Assembly: GCA_017481875.1 (NCBI GenBank)
Contig: JAFUOP010000010.1
Location: 21,270 to 85,269 of the forward strand
Length of the DNA stretch: 64,000 nt
Direction of reading: 5' to 3'
Origin: Bacteroidaceae bacterium
GTDB taxonomy: Bacteria; Bacteroidota; Bacteroidia; Bacteroidales; Bacteroidaceae
A program made the translations under genes and the position numbers. Below are positions 16,965 to 25,686 of this stretch, piece by piece (within the stretch, counting starts at the first letter, position 1; each line of letters starts with the position of its first letter). Under the pieces are notes generated by a model. The model worked only from the letters and a program-made list of their open reading frames with translations, was not told the DNA's origin and ran no database searches.

Positions 16965-17834
16965 ATGGAGACAAGTGAACTTATAAAAAAGGTTCGCAAG
17001 ATAGAGATTAAGACACGTGGCCTGTCTCACAATATCTTTGCCGGGCAATACCACTCTGCTTTCAAGGGGCGTGGTATGTCATTCAGTGAAGTGCGTGAGT
17101 ACCAGTATGGCGATGATGTGCGTGATATCGACTGGAACGTTACAGCTCGTTTTAACAAACCTTTCGTAAAGGTTTTTGAGGAGGAACGTGAACTTACGGT
17201 AATGCTTCTTGTCGATGTATCGCAAAGCCTCGATTTTGGTACCATTAAACAGACAAAACGTGATATGGTTACTGAGATTGCTGCGACTATTGCTTTTGCT
17301 GCCATACAGAACAACGACAAAATAGGCGTTATTTTCTTTTCGGACGTAGTTGAGAAATTTATTCCTCCACAGAAGGGAAGAAAACATATTCTGTATATAA
17401 TAAGGGAACTTATAAACTTTGAGCCGGCAAGCAATAAAACAGATATTAAGGTACCTTTGCAGTTCCTCACTAATGCTATAAAAAAGAGGTGCACAGCTTT
17501 TATGCTTAGCGATTTTATTGCCGGGTGCGACTATAAGAACGCGCTTACAATAGCCAATCGCAAGCACGATGTTGTGGCTATAAGAGTATATGACCGCCGT
17601 TTGATGGAGTTGCCAAGAGTGGGGCTCATGAAAATAAAAGATGCCGAAAGCGGGCACGAGATGTACATTGATACCTCGTCGAGCAAAGTGCAGAAGGCAC
17701 AAAGAGAGTGGTGGCAGGAGCAAACAGCCACTATAGAAGAAATTTTCAAAAAGAGCCGTGTCGATTCTGTATCGGTGCGCACCGACCAAGATTATGTAAA
17801 AGCTCTTATGTCGCTTTTTGCAATGCGTGCATAA
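16965..17834 (+). CDS. DUF58 domain protein
   Basis: The 289-residue protein carries the DUF58 core FKGRGMSFSEVREYQYGDDVRDIDW, typical of proteins encoded directly after moxR. It then has a VWA-like region with LLVDVSQSLDFG (DxSxS pattern), FSDVVEKFIPP and LSDFIAG. There is no membrane helix, so it is predicted to be cytoplasmic or peripheral. The function is unknown; linkage to MoxR is conserved across many phyla. The gap after moxR is only 9 bases. Confidence 0.9.
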   Translation: METSELIKKVRKIEIKTRGLSHNIFAGQYHSAFKGRGMSFSEVREYQYGDDVRDIDWNVTARFNKPFVKVFEEERELTVMLLVDVSQSLDFGTIKQTKRDMVTEIAATIAFAAIQNNDKIGVIFFSDVVEKFIPPQKGRKHILYIIRELINFEPASNKTDIKVPLQFLTNAIKKRCTAFMLSDFIAGCDYKNALTIANRKHDVVAIRVYDRRLMELPRVGLMKIKDAESGHEMYIDTSSSKVQKAQREWWQEQTATIEEIFKKSRVDSVSVRTDQDYVKALMSLFAMRA

Positions 17835-17854
17835 TGCTTAAATGATTTTTGAGA

Positions 17855-18931
17855 ATGAAGAAGATATTTTTTATATCACTGCTGATTACCTTTTTTACCG
17901 GTGTTGCTGTTGCACAAAACAGCGTGTCGGTGAATGCAGAGATTGATTCTTGCCAACGTCTTATTGGAGAGCAGGCAAGGATTAAGCTTAAAGTAGGTGT
18001 AGATGCCAAGAAAAGAATATTACTACCACATTTTGATAAAGAGATTGTAGAAGGTGTGGAGATTGTGGAAAAGATCCCCAATGATACTCAACTGCTAAAC
18101 GATGGTAAACGTTTGCTTATAACCGAGGAGTATGTTGTAACCTCGTTCGATAGTGCTCTTTATGTGATTCCGGCATTCGAGGTGTTGGTCGATGGCGAGC
18201 CTTTTTATTCCGAAGAGCTTGCCCTTGCCGTCTATATGATGCCGGTGGACACCACAAACCTCGACCAGTTTTTCCCGCCCAAAGATATATTGGCAGTGGA
18301 ACTCACTTGGGACGATTATAAAAGCTCTGTCGTTTATTTCATTCTATTCATTTTATTGGCAGCACTGCTTGCTTGGGTAACTGTAAGATATATAAATAAT
18401 AAGCCCATCATACGTATAGTAAAGCTTAAGCCAAAGTTGCCTGCACACGTTGTAGCGCTAAATGAAATGGAGCGTATAAAAGACGATGACAGCTGGCGCA
18501 CAGCAAGCAGCAGCAAGGGTTATTACACTGCACTCACCAATGCTCTGCGTGAGTATATGAATGAGCGTTTTGCTTTCAATGCAACAGAGATGACTACAGC
18601 GGAGATTGTTGATGAATTGTTGAAGATTAAGGACAAGGAGAGCTTGCAAGAACTTAAGGAGATTCTTGAGACTGCAGACCTTGTAAAATTTGCAAAATTC
18701 AACCCTCCAATGAATGAAAACGACCGCAACCTGCTGAATGCGATTGAATTTGTCAATGATACAAAACTTGCCGACAGTGAAGTTAAAGAACAACCTACGG
18801 AAAAAAGAGTAGTGAACGAGCGTTCGGTACGCGAAAAGAGAGCTCTTCTTGTTTCAGTAGTATTGCTGTCGTTATTAACTGCCGGAGCATTGGCTATGTT
18901 TATTTGTGAGTTATATTATTTGTTTGGCTAA
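17855..18931 (+). CDS. Bat-operon membrane protein of unknown function (BatD-like N-terminal region)
   Basis: The protein is 358 residues from the ATG at 17855; an in-frame TTG two codons upstream is less likely. It has a signal peptide (MKKIFFISLLITFFTGVAVAQ), a beta-rich extracytoplasmic domain with PNDTQLLNDGKRLLITEEY, a membrane helix near residues 162-182 and a second at the C-terminus. Between the helices lies a cytoplasmic helical region containing YYTALTNALREYMNERFAFNATEMTTAEI, which resembles the C-terminal part of BatD in this window (SKENIAAEL). It sits between the DUF58 gene and batA, where Bacteroides bat operons have an uncharacterised gene. Confidence 0.72.
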   Translation: MKKIFFISLLITFFTGVAVAQNSVSVNAEIDSCQRLIGEQARIKLKVGVDAKKRILLPHFDKEIVEGVEIVEKIPNDTQLLNDGKRLLITEEYVVTSFDSALYVIPAFEVLVDGEPFYSEELALAVYMMPVDTTNLDQFFPPKDILAVELTWDDYKSSVVYFILFILLAALLAWVTVRYINNKPIIRIVKLKPKLPAHVVALNEMERIKDDDSWRTASSSKGYYTALTNALREYMNERFAFNATEMTTAEIVDELLKIKDKESLQELKEILETADLVKFAKFNPPMNENDRNLLNAIEFVNDTKLADSEVKEQPTEKRVVNERSVREKRALLVSVVLLSLLTAGALAMFICELYYLFG

Positions 18932-18941
18932 TTGTTTGAGT

Positions 18942-19928
18942 ATGTTTTTTTCTAAAATAGGATATCTGCTTCTTTTTATACCACTTACGGCATATATAAT
19001 ATGGTACATATTAAAAGGCCGTAAATTGGAACCTTCAATGAAGGTTTCTACCGTGGTGCCTTTTATTAAGAACGTAAAGAGCTACAAAAACTATATCATA
19101 GACCTGCCTTTTATACTTAGGGTTGTAACATTGTCTATGGTGATATTAGTATTGGCACGCCCGCAAAGTACAAATAGATGGGAGAATACCGAGGTTGAAG
19201 GTATCGACATTATGCTGGCAATGGACGTTTCTACCAGCATGCTTGCAATGGATTTAACTCCCAATCGCTTAGAGGCTGCAAAGCAGGTAGCCGCGGACTT
19301 TGTGAACAGCCGCCCAAATGATAATATAGGACTTACAATCTTTGCAGGTGAGAGCTTTACGCAATGCCCATTGACAATAGACCACGCAGTGATGCTTAAT
19401 ATGCTCAATTCTGTAAAATGCGACATTGCAGCACAAGGAATAATTGAAGACGGAACAGCTATAGGTATGGGTATTGCAAATGCAGTGAGCCGTCTCAAGG
19501 AGAGTAAAGCAAAATCAAAGGTTATAATATTGCTCACAGACGGTTCTAACAACCGTGGGGAGATTTCACCGGAAGCCGCTGCAGAAATTGCAGAAAAGTT
19601 TGGTATTAGAATCTATACGATTGGAGTAGGAACCAACGGTACCGCTCCCTATCCCTACGCTGGCAGAGTGGTGAATGTTCCCGTGGAAATTGATGAAACA
19701 ACGCTTAATAAAATTGCAACAATAACCGACGGTAATTACTATCGCGCAACAAGCAACTCCAAGCTTAAAGAGGTTTATGAGAAAATAGACAAACTTGAGC
19801 GTACAAAGTTGAATGTAAAGGAGTTTAGTACGCGCGAAGAAGAGTTCCAAATATTTGCGTTGGTGGCATTCGTGGCACTATTGCTGGAACTTCTGTTACG
19901 CAATACAATATTGAAGAAAATACCCTAA
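18942..19928 (+). CDS. batA: BatA, VWA-domain membrane protein
   Basis: The protein is 328 residues from the ATG at 18942; an upstream in-frame GTG at 18906 would overlap the previous gene by 26 bases and breaks the typical start. Two N-terminal helices (4-22 and 54-72) flank a short loop. The VWA domain has the MIDAS motif DVSTS at D95-S99, then FAGESFTQCPLT and LLTDGSNNRG, and the protein ends with a membrane helix. The layout matches BatA of the Bacteroides fragilis aerotolerance operon. It is predicted to display a metal-binding VWA domain and to be remodelled by the MoxR ATPase. Confidence 0.88.
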   Translation: MFFSKIGYLLLFIPLTAYIIWYILKGRKLEPSMKVSTVVPFIKNVKSYKNYIIDLPFILRVVTLSMVILVLARPQSTNRWENTEVEGIDIMLAMDVSTSMLAMDLTPNRLEAAKQVAADFVNSRPNDNIGLTIFAGESFTQCPLTIDHAVMLNMLNSVKCDIAAQGIIEDGTAIGMGIANAVSRLKESKAKSKVIILLTDGSNNRGEISPEAAAEIAEKFGIRIYTIGVGTNGTAPYPYAGRVVNVPVEIDETTLNKIATITDGNYYRATSNSKLKEVYEKIDKLERTKLNVKEFSTREEEFQIFALVAFVALLLELLLRNTILKKIP

Positions 19929-19940
19929 ACGTATTTGAAG

Positions 19941-20960
19941 ATGAAATTTGCAACTCCGGAATATCTATATTTGTTAATATTGCTACCCGCATTATTGGCC
20001 CTGTATTTATACTCGAATTACAGAAGAAACAAGAATTTGAGACTTTATGGCGATGTTCAATTGCTTAAAAGTCTTATGCCCGATGTGTCGTCATACCGCC
20101 CGGGAATTAAATTTTGGCTATCGTTAGCGGCATTGGCACTTATAATAGTAGCATTGGCACGTCCACAATTCGGCTCAAAGAAAGAAACTGTTACGCGACA
20201 AGGAATAGAGGTCGTAATAGCACTTGATATATCGAACTCAATGATGGCAGAAGATATCGCGCCCAATCGTTTGGAGAAGGCAAAAAAGATAATTTCTCGT
20301 CTTATTGATAAATTCGAGAACGATAAAGTGGGGCTCATTGTTTTTGCCGGTGATGCGTTTGTGCAACTCCCCATAACCAATGACTTCATATCAGCTAAAA
20401 TGTTTTTGGAGACGATATCCCCTTCACTGATTTCACGACAGGGAACAGACATAGGTGGTGCAATTAACCTTGCAATGAAAAGTTTCACACCCACCGAAGG
20501 AGTGGGAAAAGCCATTATTATGATAACTGATGGCGAGAACCACGAAGGTGGTGCTGAAGAGGCAGCCAAAGCGGCCGTTGAGAAAGGTATGAATGTATAT
20601 GTTCTCGGTATCGGCTCTCTCGAAGGTGCTCCTATTCCTGCAGGTGGCGGCAATGACTATCGACGCGACAAAGAGGGTAATGTGGTTGTTACAAAGCTTA
20701 ACGAGGAGATGGCGCAAACTGTGGCGCAAGCAGGTAATGGTGCATATATAAGAGTAGATAATACTAATAATGCACAGAAATTGCTTGAGAAGGAGATAAA
20801 CAAACTTGCAAAAGCCGATGTAACAACGGAGGTATATACAGAATATAATGAACAATTTGAGTTTGTGGCCTGGTTGGCATTCGTGTTACTTGTGATGGAG
20901 ACTCTTATACTTACAGGAAAGAGCCGCTTGACAAAAGGATTTAAGTTGTTTGACAAATAA
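19941..20960 (+). CDS. batB: BatB, VWA-domain membrane protein
   Basis: The protein is 339 residues from the ATG at 19941. It is a paralogue of the preceding gene: two N-terminal helices (9-25, 57-73), the shared ALARPQ motif, then a VWA domain with MIDAS DISNS at D96-S100, FAGDAFVQLPIT and MITDGENHEGG, and a C-terminal helix (FVAWLAFVLLVMETLIL). The GRDG-like insertion AGGGNDYRRDKEGNVV before the last part is typical of BatB. The start lies 12 bases after the batA stop. Confidence 0.88.
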   Translation: MKFATPEYLYLLILLPALLALYLYSNYRRNKNLRLYGDVQLLKSLMPDVSSYRPGIKFWLSLAALALIIVALARPQFGSKKETVTRQGIEVVIALDISNSMMAEDIAPNRLEKAKKIISRLIDKFENDKVGLIVFAGDAFVQLPITNDFISAKMFLETISPSLISRQGTDIGGAINLAMKSFTPTEGVGKAIIMITDGENHEGGAEEAAKAAVEKGMNVYVLGIGSLEGAPIPAGGGNDYRRDKEGNVVVTKLNEEMAQTVAQAGNGAYIRVDNTNNAQKLLEKEINKLAKADVTTEVYTEYNEQFEFVAWLAFVLLVMETLILTGKSRLTKGFKLFDK

Positions 20961-20969
20961 GTTATAAAT

Positions 20970-21665
20970 ATGTATAATATAAAATATATATTGCTTGTGT
21001 TTGTGGCTTTGCTCTTTACTACAGCGTCGGCACAAAAAACTTATCGCGAATATATGAGGAGCGGCAATAAGTTGTATGCCGATAGTTTGTATGACAAAGC
21101 AGAGGTGGAGTATCGTAAGGCTTTAGAGATAGACCCGAATGGCAGTGAGGCTCTATACAACTTGGGCAATGCACTCCTATTCCAAGAGAAAGCCCAAGAG
21201 GCCATGGACCAATATATGATGGCCGAAAAGCGAGCTACAGAGAAGAAAAACCTTGCACAAATACATCATAATATGGGCGTAATTAGCCAAGCGTCGAAAG
21301 ATTATGCACGTGCTGTGGAGTTTTACAAACAGGCCTTGCGCGAGAATTCAACTGACCACGAAACACGCTATAATCTTGCTGTTGCAATGAAGCAACTGCA
21401 AAATCAGCAGCAACAGCAACAGGAACAGCAGCAGAACGAGAATAAAGAGCAGGAAGAACAACAGCAACAGGAACAGCAAGAGCAACAGCAGCAACAGGAA
21501 CAACAAGAGCAACAGCAGCAACAGGCAGATGAAAATGAAAACGAAATGTCTAAAGAAAATGCAGAGCAATTGTTGGAGTCGGCAATGCAAGATGAAAAAG
21601 AGGTTCAAGAGAAGGTGAAGAAAATGATGCAAGTGCGTGGCAAGCAACTCGATAAAGATTGGTAA
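20970..21665 (+). CDS. batC: BatC, tetratricopeptide protein with glutamine/glutamate-rich tail
   Basis: The 231-residue protein has a signal peptide (to about residue 21, ASA-Q) and three TPR units (residues 24-140; YNLGNALLFQEKAQEA, HHNMGVISQASKDYARA). A tail of about 45 residues is almost pure Q and E, encoded by CAG/CAA/GAG runs at about 21401-21528, and is followed by a short charged C-terminus. BatC is a periplasmic TPR protein of the bat operon. The length of the Q/E run could vary by replication slippage. Confidence 0.85.
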   Translation: MYNIKYILLVFVALLFTTASAQKTYREYMRSGNKLYADSLYDKAEVEYRKALEIDPNGSEALYNLGNALLFQEKAQEAMDQYMMAEKRATEKKNLAQIHHNMGVISQASKDYARAVEFYKQALRENSTDHETRYNLAVAMKQLQNQQQQQQEQQQNENKEQEEQQQQEQQEQQQQQEQQEQQQQQADENENEMSKENAEQLLESAMQDEKEVQEKVKKMMQVRGKQLDKDW

Positions 21666-21719
21666 ATTTGTATGCTGCAAAGATGCACAAGTGTAAATAT
21701 TGAAGAAAAAGAGATATAA

Positions 21720-23552
21720 ATGAGAAAGATAGTTCTAACAGCACTATTATTGCTGGTAACATTGTCAATAGCATATGCCGACGAGGTCTCCTTTGTGGCA
21801 TCGGCCCCCAAAGCTGTTGTGGTTAATCAACAGTTTAGGTTGCAATATTCAATAAATACTCACAAGGCCAAAGAACCACGTTTGCCGGCAATAGATGGGC
21901 TAACCATACTGGCAGGGCCTTTCCGTTCACAACAGTCTAGTACACAAATCATAAATGGGCAGGTGTCTTCGAGCAATACTTTGGTGTTTACATACACACT
22001 CACTGCCGACAAGGAGGGTGAATATAAGATTGCAGGTGCCACAGCCAATATTAACGGTAAAGACTACACATCGAACCCCGTAACAATAAAAGTGTTGCCA
22101 CCCGACAAAGCAACAGCAGCAGCGCAGAGCAGTGCACAACAGCAAGGTGGCAGCCGTTCGAGCCGTACTGCCGACCCCACAAACATTGCCGCTGACGACC
22201 TCTTTATGACTGCCACGCTTAACAAAACCAAAGTATATGAACAAGAGGCTGTGTTGCTCTCTTTTAAAGTATATTCAGCAGTAAACCTTACATCTCTTAA
22301 TGGGAAAATCCCCGATCTTAAAGGTTTTCAAATACAGGAGGTAGATTTACCACAGAACAAAGAGTGGCAGTTGGAACACTACAACGGGCGTAATTACCGT
22401 TCTATATTATGGCAACAATATGTGCTCTTCCCACAGCAGAGTGGTGAGATAGAGATTCCCGCAGCTCTGTTCGAGGGCACGGTATCAGTGCAAACACGCT
22501 CATACGACCCCTTTGATTTTTTCGGAGGCTCAAGTTTTGTTGAAGTAAAAAAAGAGTTACGCACACCAAAGCTTAAACTTAATGTACAGCGATTGCCCGA
22601 AGGCAAGCCCTTGGACTTTTCGGGTGGTGTAGGTAATTTTAAACTTGCATCATCAATAAGTGCTACTGACGTGAAGGCAAATGAGGCTGTTACTTTGCGC
22701 CTTGTAATTTCGGGAACAGGTAATATGAAACTTATAAAGACACCCGAGGTATCGTTCCCCGAAGATTTTGAGGTATATGATCCAAAGGTGGAAAACAAAA
22801 TATCGCTTCGTTCCGATGGATTTTCGGGCAATAAGGTCATCGAGTATCTAGTAATTCCACGTTTTGGTGGTGAATATGTTATACCTTCTGTTAAGTTCTC
22901 ATATTTTGACATAGCTTCAAAAGAGTACAGAACATTAGAAAGCGATAGCTATACATTACAAGTTGAAAAAGGCAGAGAAAATGCTACAGGTACTGTTGCT
23001 GCATATGTGAGCAAAGAGGAATTGAAATTGCTTGGTCAGGATATTCGATACATTAAACGAGGAGATGTTCCTGCAAAGAAACGTAACGAATATTTGTATG
23101 CCTCCACTACATATATGTTATTATATATTATTCCATTATTGGCGTTTATTGCATATATAATTGTTTATCGCAAGAAGATGAAGGAGAATGCAAATATTGC
23201 GGCACTGCGCACAAAGAAAGCCAATAAAGTGGCAGTGAAACGCTTGAAACTTGCAAAGAAATTACTTAATGAGAGTAAACGTAATGAGTTTTACGACGAA
23301 ATCTTGAAAACTCTTTGGGGGTATATGAGTGATAAGTTGAGTATTCCCGTGTCGCAGTTGTCAAAAGAAAATATTGCTGCAGAACTTACAGAGAAAGGTG
23401 TAAATGATATTCTTGTTAAGGAGCTGCACAATGTGTTGAATGAATGTGAATTTGCACGTTATGCACCGGGTGATGCTAATGCGGCTATGGACAATGTTTA
23501 CAACATGGCAATAGAGATTATCAGCAAAATGGAAAGTTCAATAAAAAGATAA
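21720..23552 (+). CDS. batD: BatD, oxygen tolerance protein
   Basis: The 610-residue protein has a signal peptide (to about 20), then repeated beta-sandwich (DUF11/BatD-like) domains with VVVNQQFRLQYSINT, the hallmark FRSQQSSTQIINGQ and VYEQEAVLLSFKVYS. A membrane helix lies near 463-482, with a basic cytoplasmic tail carrying a helical region (YDEILKTLWGYMSDKLSIP). This is the classical BatD arrangement. The gap to batC is 54 bases, the largest inside the operon. It probably forms part of an inner-membrane complex with BatA, BatB, BatC and BatE. Confidence 0.88.
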   Translation: MRKIVLTALLLLVTLSIAYADEVSFVASAPKAVVVNQQFRLQYSINTHKAKEPRLPAIDGLTILAGPFRSQQSSTQIINGQVSSSNTLVFTYTLTADKEGEYKIAGATANINGKDYTSNPVTIKVLPPDKATAAAQSSAQQQGGSRSSRTADPTNIAADDLFMTATLNKTKVYEQEAVLLSFKVYSAVNLTSLNGKIPDLKGFQIQEVDLPQNKEWQLEHYNGRNYRSILWQQYVLFPQQSGEIEIPAALFEGTVSVQTRSYDPFDFFGGSSFVEVKKELRTPKLKLNVQRLPEGKPLDFSGGVGNFKLASSISATDVKANEAVTLRLVISGTGNMKLIKTPEVSFPEDFEVYDPKVENKISLRSDGFSGNKVIEYLVIPRFGGEYVIPSVKFSYFDIASKEYRTLESDSYTLQVEKGRENATGTVAAYVSKEELKLLGQDIRYIKRGDVPAKKRNEYLYASTTYMLLYIIPLLAFIAYIIVYRKKMKENANIAALRTKKANKVAVKRLKLAKKLLNESKRNEFYDEILKTLWGYMSDKLSIPVSQLSKENIAAELTEKGVNDILVKELHNVLNECEFARYAPGDANAAMDNVYNMAIEIISKMESSIKR

Positions 23553-23556
23553 TGAT

Positions 23557-24318
23557 ATGAAAATAGTTGTATATATATTATTGTTTTTCTTCCCTTGCTT
23601 TGCTGTAGCACAAGCGAGTGAGGGGGTAGTGGCAAAAGCATCAGGCGACAGCCTTTATATTGCCAATAACTATGCCGGTGCCATTGCTGTGTATGAAGAA
23701 ATTCTTGCTACCGAGGGGGAAGCTGCCGATATCTATTTCAATTTAGGAAATGCCTATTACAAAAATAATGAAATAGCAAAAGCAATTCTTAACTATGAAA
23801 GAGCATTGTTGTTTGAACCGGGTGATGACGATATAAAATTCAACCTGGAACTTGCACAAAGCAAAATAGTTGACAAGGTTTCCGAGCCTTATAGAATATT
23901 TTTCGCAGTGTGGGCAGAAAATTTTATGAACCTATTGTCTATGGATAAATGGGCTTCAATTGCAATATGCACATTTATGATGCTTCTATTGTCTCTATTG
24001 TTATTCTTGTTCAATAGCAAGGTAGAAGTAAGAAAAACCGGTTTTATATTAGCTCTCTTATGCCTTGTAATTACAATATTTTCCAATATTGCAGCCTGGC
24101 ATCACTACAATAAAATGACAAACCGCAATGTAGCCATTGTTATGCAGCCTAGCATAACAGCAAAAAGTACTCCCGACAATTCGGGAACTGATCTTTTTGT
24201 TATTCACGAAGGAAGAAAGGTGAGTATCACCGATGACACAATGAAGAATTGGAAGGAGATAGAGTTGGAAGATGGCACTATTGGTTGGGTGCAGGCAAAC
24301 GCTTTGGAAAGAATTTAA
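23557..24318 (+). CDS. batE: BatE, TPR and SH3-like membrane protein
   Basis: The 253-residue protein has a signal peptide (to about 20), TPR units near 25-95 (YFNLGNAYYKNNEIAKAILNYE split by loops), two membrane helices near 134-155 and 160-182, and a C-terminal SH3-like segment (LFVIHEGRKVSITDDT, IGWVQANALERI). The order TPR-TM-TM-SH3 is that of BatE. It starts 4 bases after the batD stop and ends 3 bases before the PAP2-like gene. Confidence 0.87.
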   Translation: MKIVVYILLFFFPCFAVAQASEGVVAKASGDSLYIANNYAGAIAVYEEILATEGEAADIYFNLGNAYYKNNEIAKAILNYERALLFEPGDDDIKFNLELAQSKIVDKVSEPYRIFFAVWAENFMNLLSMDKWASIAICTFMMLLLSLLLFLFNSKVEVRKTGFILALLCLVITIFSNIAAWHHYNKMTNRNVAIVMQPSITAKSTPDNSGTDLFVIHEGRKVSITDDTMKNWKEIELEDGTIGWVQANALERI

Positions 24319-24321
24319 CAG

Positions 24322-25017
24322 ATGTATAAAATACAAGATATAATAGATATGGACAAGCATTTGCTGCTTTCAATGACCGGTGGCGAATCGCTTTTTATTG
24401 ATGGTTGCATAGGCGTTTTTGCAATGCCGTATGTGTGGCTGCCAATGTTGCTTACTCTCTTGTATGTTCTTGTGAAAAATAATAATGTTAAGGACTTTTT
24501 CAATATTGCAGGGCACGTTGTGGCAATGCTTCTTGCTGCATACTCATTAACCGCATTTGTTTTACAGCCATTGTTTGATTATTTGCGTGTCCGTTATGGA
24601 GCCGAGACGTTGTATCTGTTAGATGCTATGAATGAATATAGAGCCGGTAATGGTTCTTTGCTTACATATGCTACAATCGCTTTTTCTGTCGCAGTATTTT
24701 TTTCGTTGTTAATACGCCATAAAATACTTACATTTTCTCTGTTGTTGTGGGCTGTTATAGGGTGTTATGCCGGGCTATATATGGCGGTAAACTACCCATG
24801 GGATATCCTGGCCGGGGCCTTGCTTGGTATATTCTGTGCAGTAATAACTTACAGGTTGTACAAATACATGCAGAGCAAGCAACGCTATAGCCGTCGCGAC
24901 TGGATAAGCGACCGTTTTACTAAAAGTGGTTACGAGGTGCCCGATGTGTATCGCTTGCTTGTGGTTCTGTATGCTACATTTGCAGCTATTCCGATTATAT
25001 CTTTTTTCTTAGTATAA
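24322..25017 (+). CDS. PAP2-like membrane protein lacking phosphatase catalytic residues
   Basis: The 231-residue protein has about five membrane helices. The order of helices and the C-terminal string AVNYPWDILAG (155-165) match the third PAP2 phosphatase motif, normally SRxxxxxHxxxD. Here the Ser-Arg pair is Ala-Gly and the nucleophilic His is N157. The second motif PSGH is replaced by about GNGS (109-112), and the first motif KxxxxxxRP has Q82 and R89-V90. Every catalytic position except one Arg and the Asp is changed, so phosphatase activity is not expected. It follows batE by 3 bases and is convergent with proX, overlapping its end by 9 bases. The role is unknown. Confidence 0.72.
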   Translation: MYKIQDIIDMDKHLLLSMTGGESLFIDGCIGVFAMPYVWLPMLLTLLYVLVKNNNVKDFFNIAGHVVAMLLAAYSLTAFVLQPLFDYLRVRYGAETLYLLDAMNEYRAGNGSLLTYATIAFSVAVFFSLLIRHKILTFSLLLWAVIGCYAGLYMAVNYPWDILAGALLGIFCAVITYRLYKYMQSKQRYSRRDWISDRFTKSGYEVPDVYRLLVVLYATFAAIPIISFFLV

Positions 25018-25503
25018 AGTAATAAATTCGTAGCTGTTGCCCACTATTGAGAGGTAACGCATAAATTCCTTTTGGGATATTACCACAGTGGCGTGGTTGT
25101 CGTTGGGGTGGAAACTCAGAGATTCCTCTTTTTTCAGATTTTCATCAATGAAAAGGTGTACGTGGTTCTCTGTGTCGTTTATAAGACCAAAAGGTGAAAC
25201 CGATCCCGGATTTAGCCCCAGGTATTGATTCATACGACGAGGTGAAGCAAATGTGAGCTTGCCTTGATGCAGTCGCTGTTCAAGGTCGTGAATTTGCAGG
25301 TCGCGCTCGCAGTCTAGTATTACCAGATAATGACGATTGCCCTTGTGATTCCTGAAGAATAGATTCTTGCAATGTTTAGAGCCATCGGCACGCCACTGTG
25401 TGCGGGCAATTTCTATTGTTGGTGCTTCACCGTGCGTATACCACGAGTAGTCTATTTTGTTAGCTTCCAAATAATCGAGCACATTATTTATGCGTTCTTC
25501 CAT
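25009..25503 (-). CDS. Prolyl-tRNA editing protein ProX (YbaK/EbsC family)
   Basis: The 164-residue protein carries the YbaK/ProX editing fold: WYTHGEAPTIEIARTQ at the N-terminus, CKNLFFRNHKGNRHYLVIL with the conserved lysine region, FASPRRMNQYLGLNPGSVSPFGL and DTENHVHLFIDENL. Proteins of this type hydrolyse Ala-tRNAPro made by mistake by prolyl-tRNA synthetase, acting in trans. It is a single gene with its own promoter region, convergent with the bat operon and divergent from the M16 protease. Confidence 0.92.
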   Translation of the reverse strand: MEERINNVLDYLEANKIDYSWYTHGEAPTIEIARTQWRADGSKHCKNLFFRNHKGNRHYLVILDCERDLQIHDLEQRLHQGKLTFASPRRMNQYLGLNPGSVSPFGLINDTENHVHLFIDENLKKEESLSFHPNDNHATVVISQKEFMRYLSIVGNSYEFITLY

Positions 25504-25637
25504 TGTCTTGTATGTTTACGAGCGAAGATAATAATTATTAGTGTTAGTTGAATGTTTTTTGTGCGTTAAAGTATTAAAATATTCTTAATTTTATATAAAT
25601 ATGCTCTTCGGCAGTGATACAAGCAAATTAAATTGAG

Positions 25638-25645
25638 TATCTTTG
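25638..25645 (+). promoter_or_regulatory. -7 box of the M16 protease promoter (TATCTTTG)
   Basis: TATCTTTG matches TAnnTTTG perfectly, 42 bases before the ATG, with the usual GCA context after it. No convincing -33 TTTG is found at the right distance. Confidence 0.65.
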
Positions 25646-25686
25646 CAATAACTATGCTTTAAAATAATCTGATAAAACAAATTAAT

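Noticed and set aside
21348-21680. Antisense leucine-rich frame opposite batC
   Set aside because: Runs of Leu are the complement of the CAG/GAG tract of batC.
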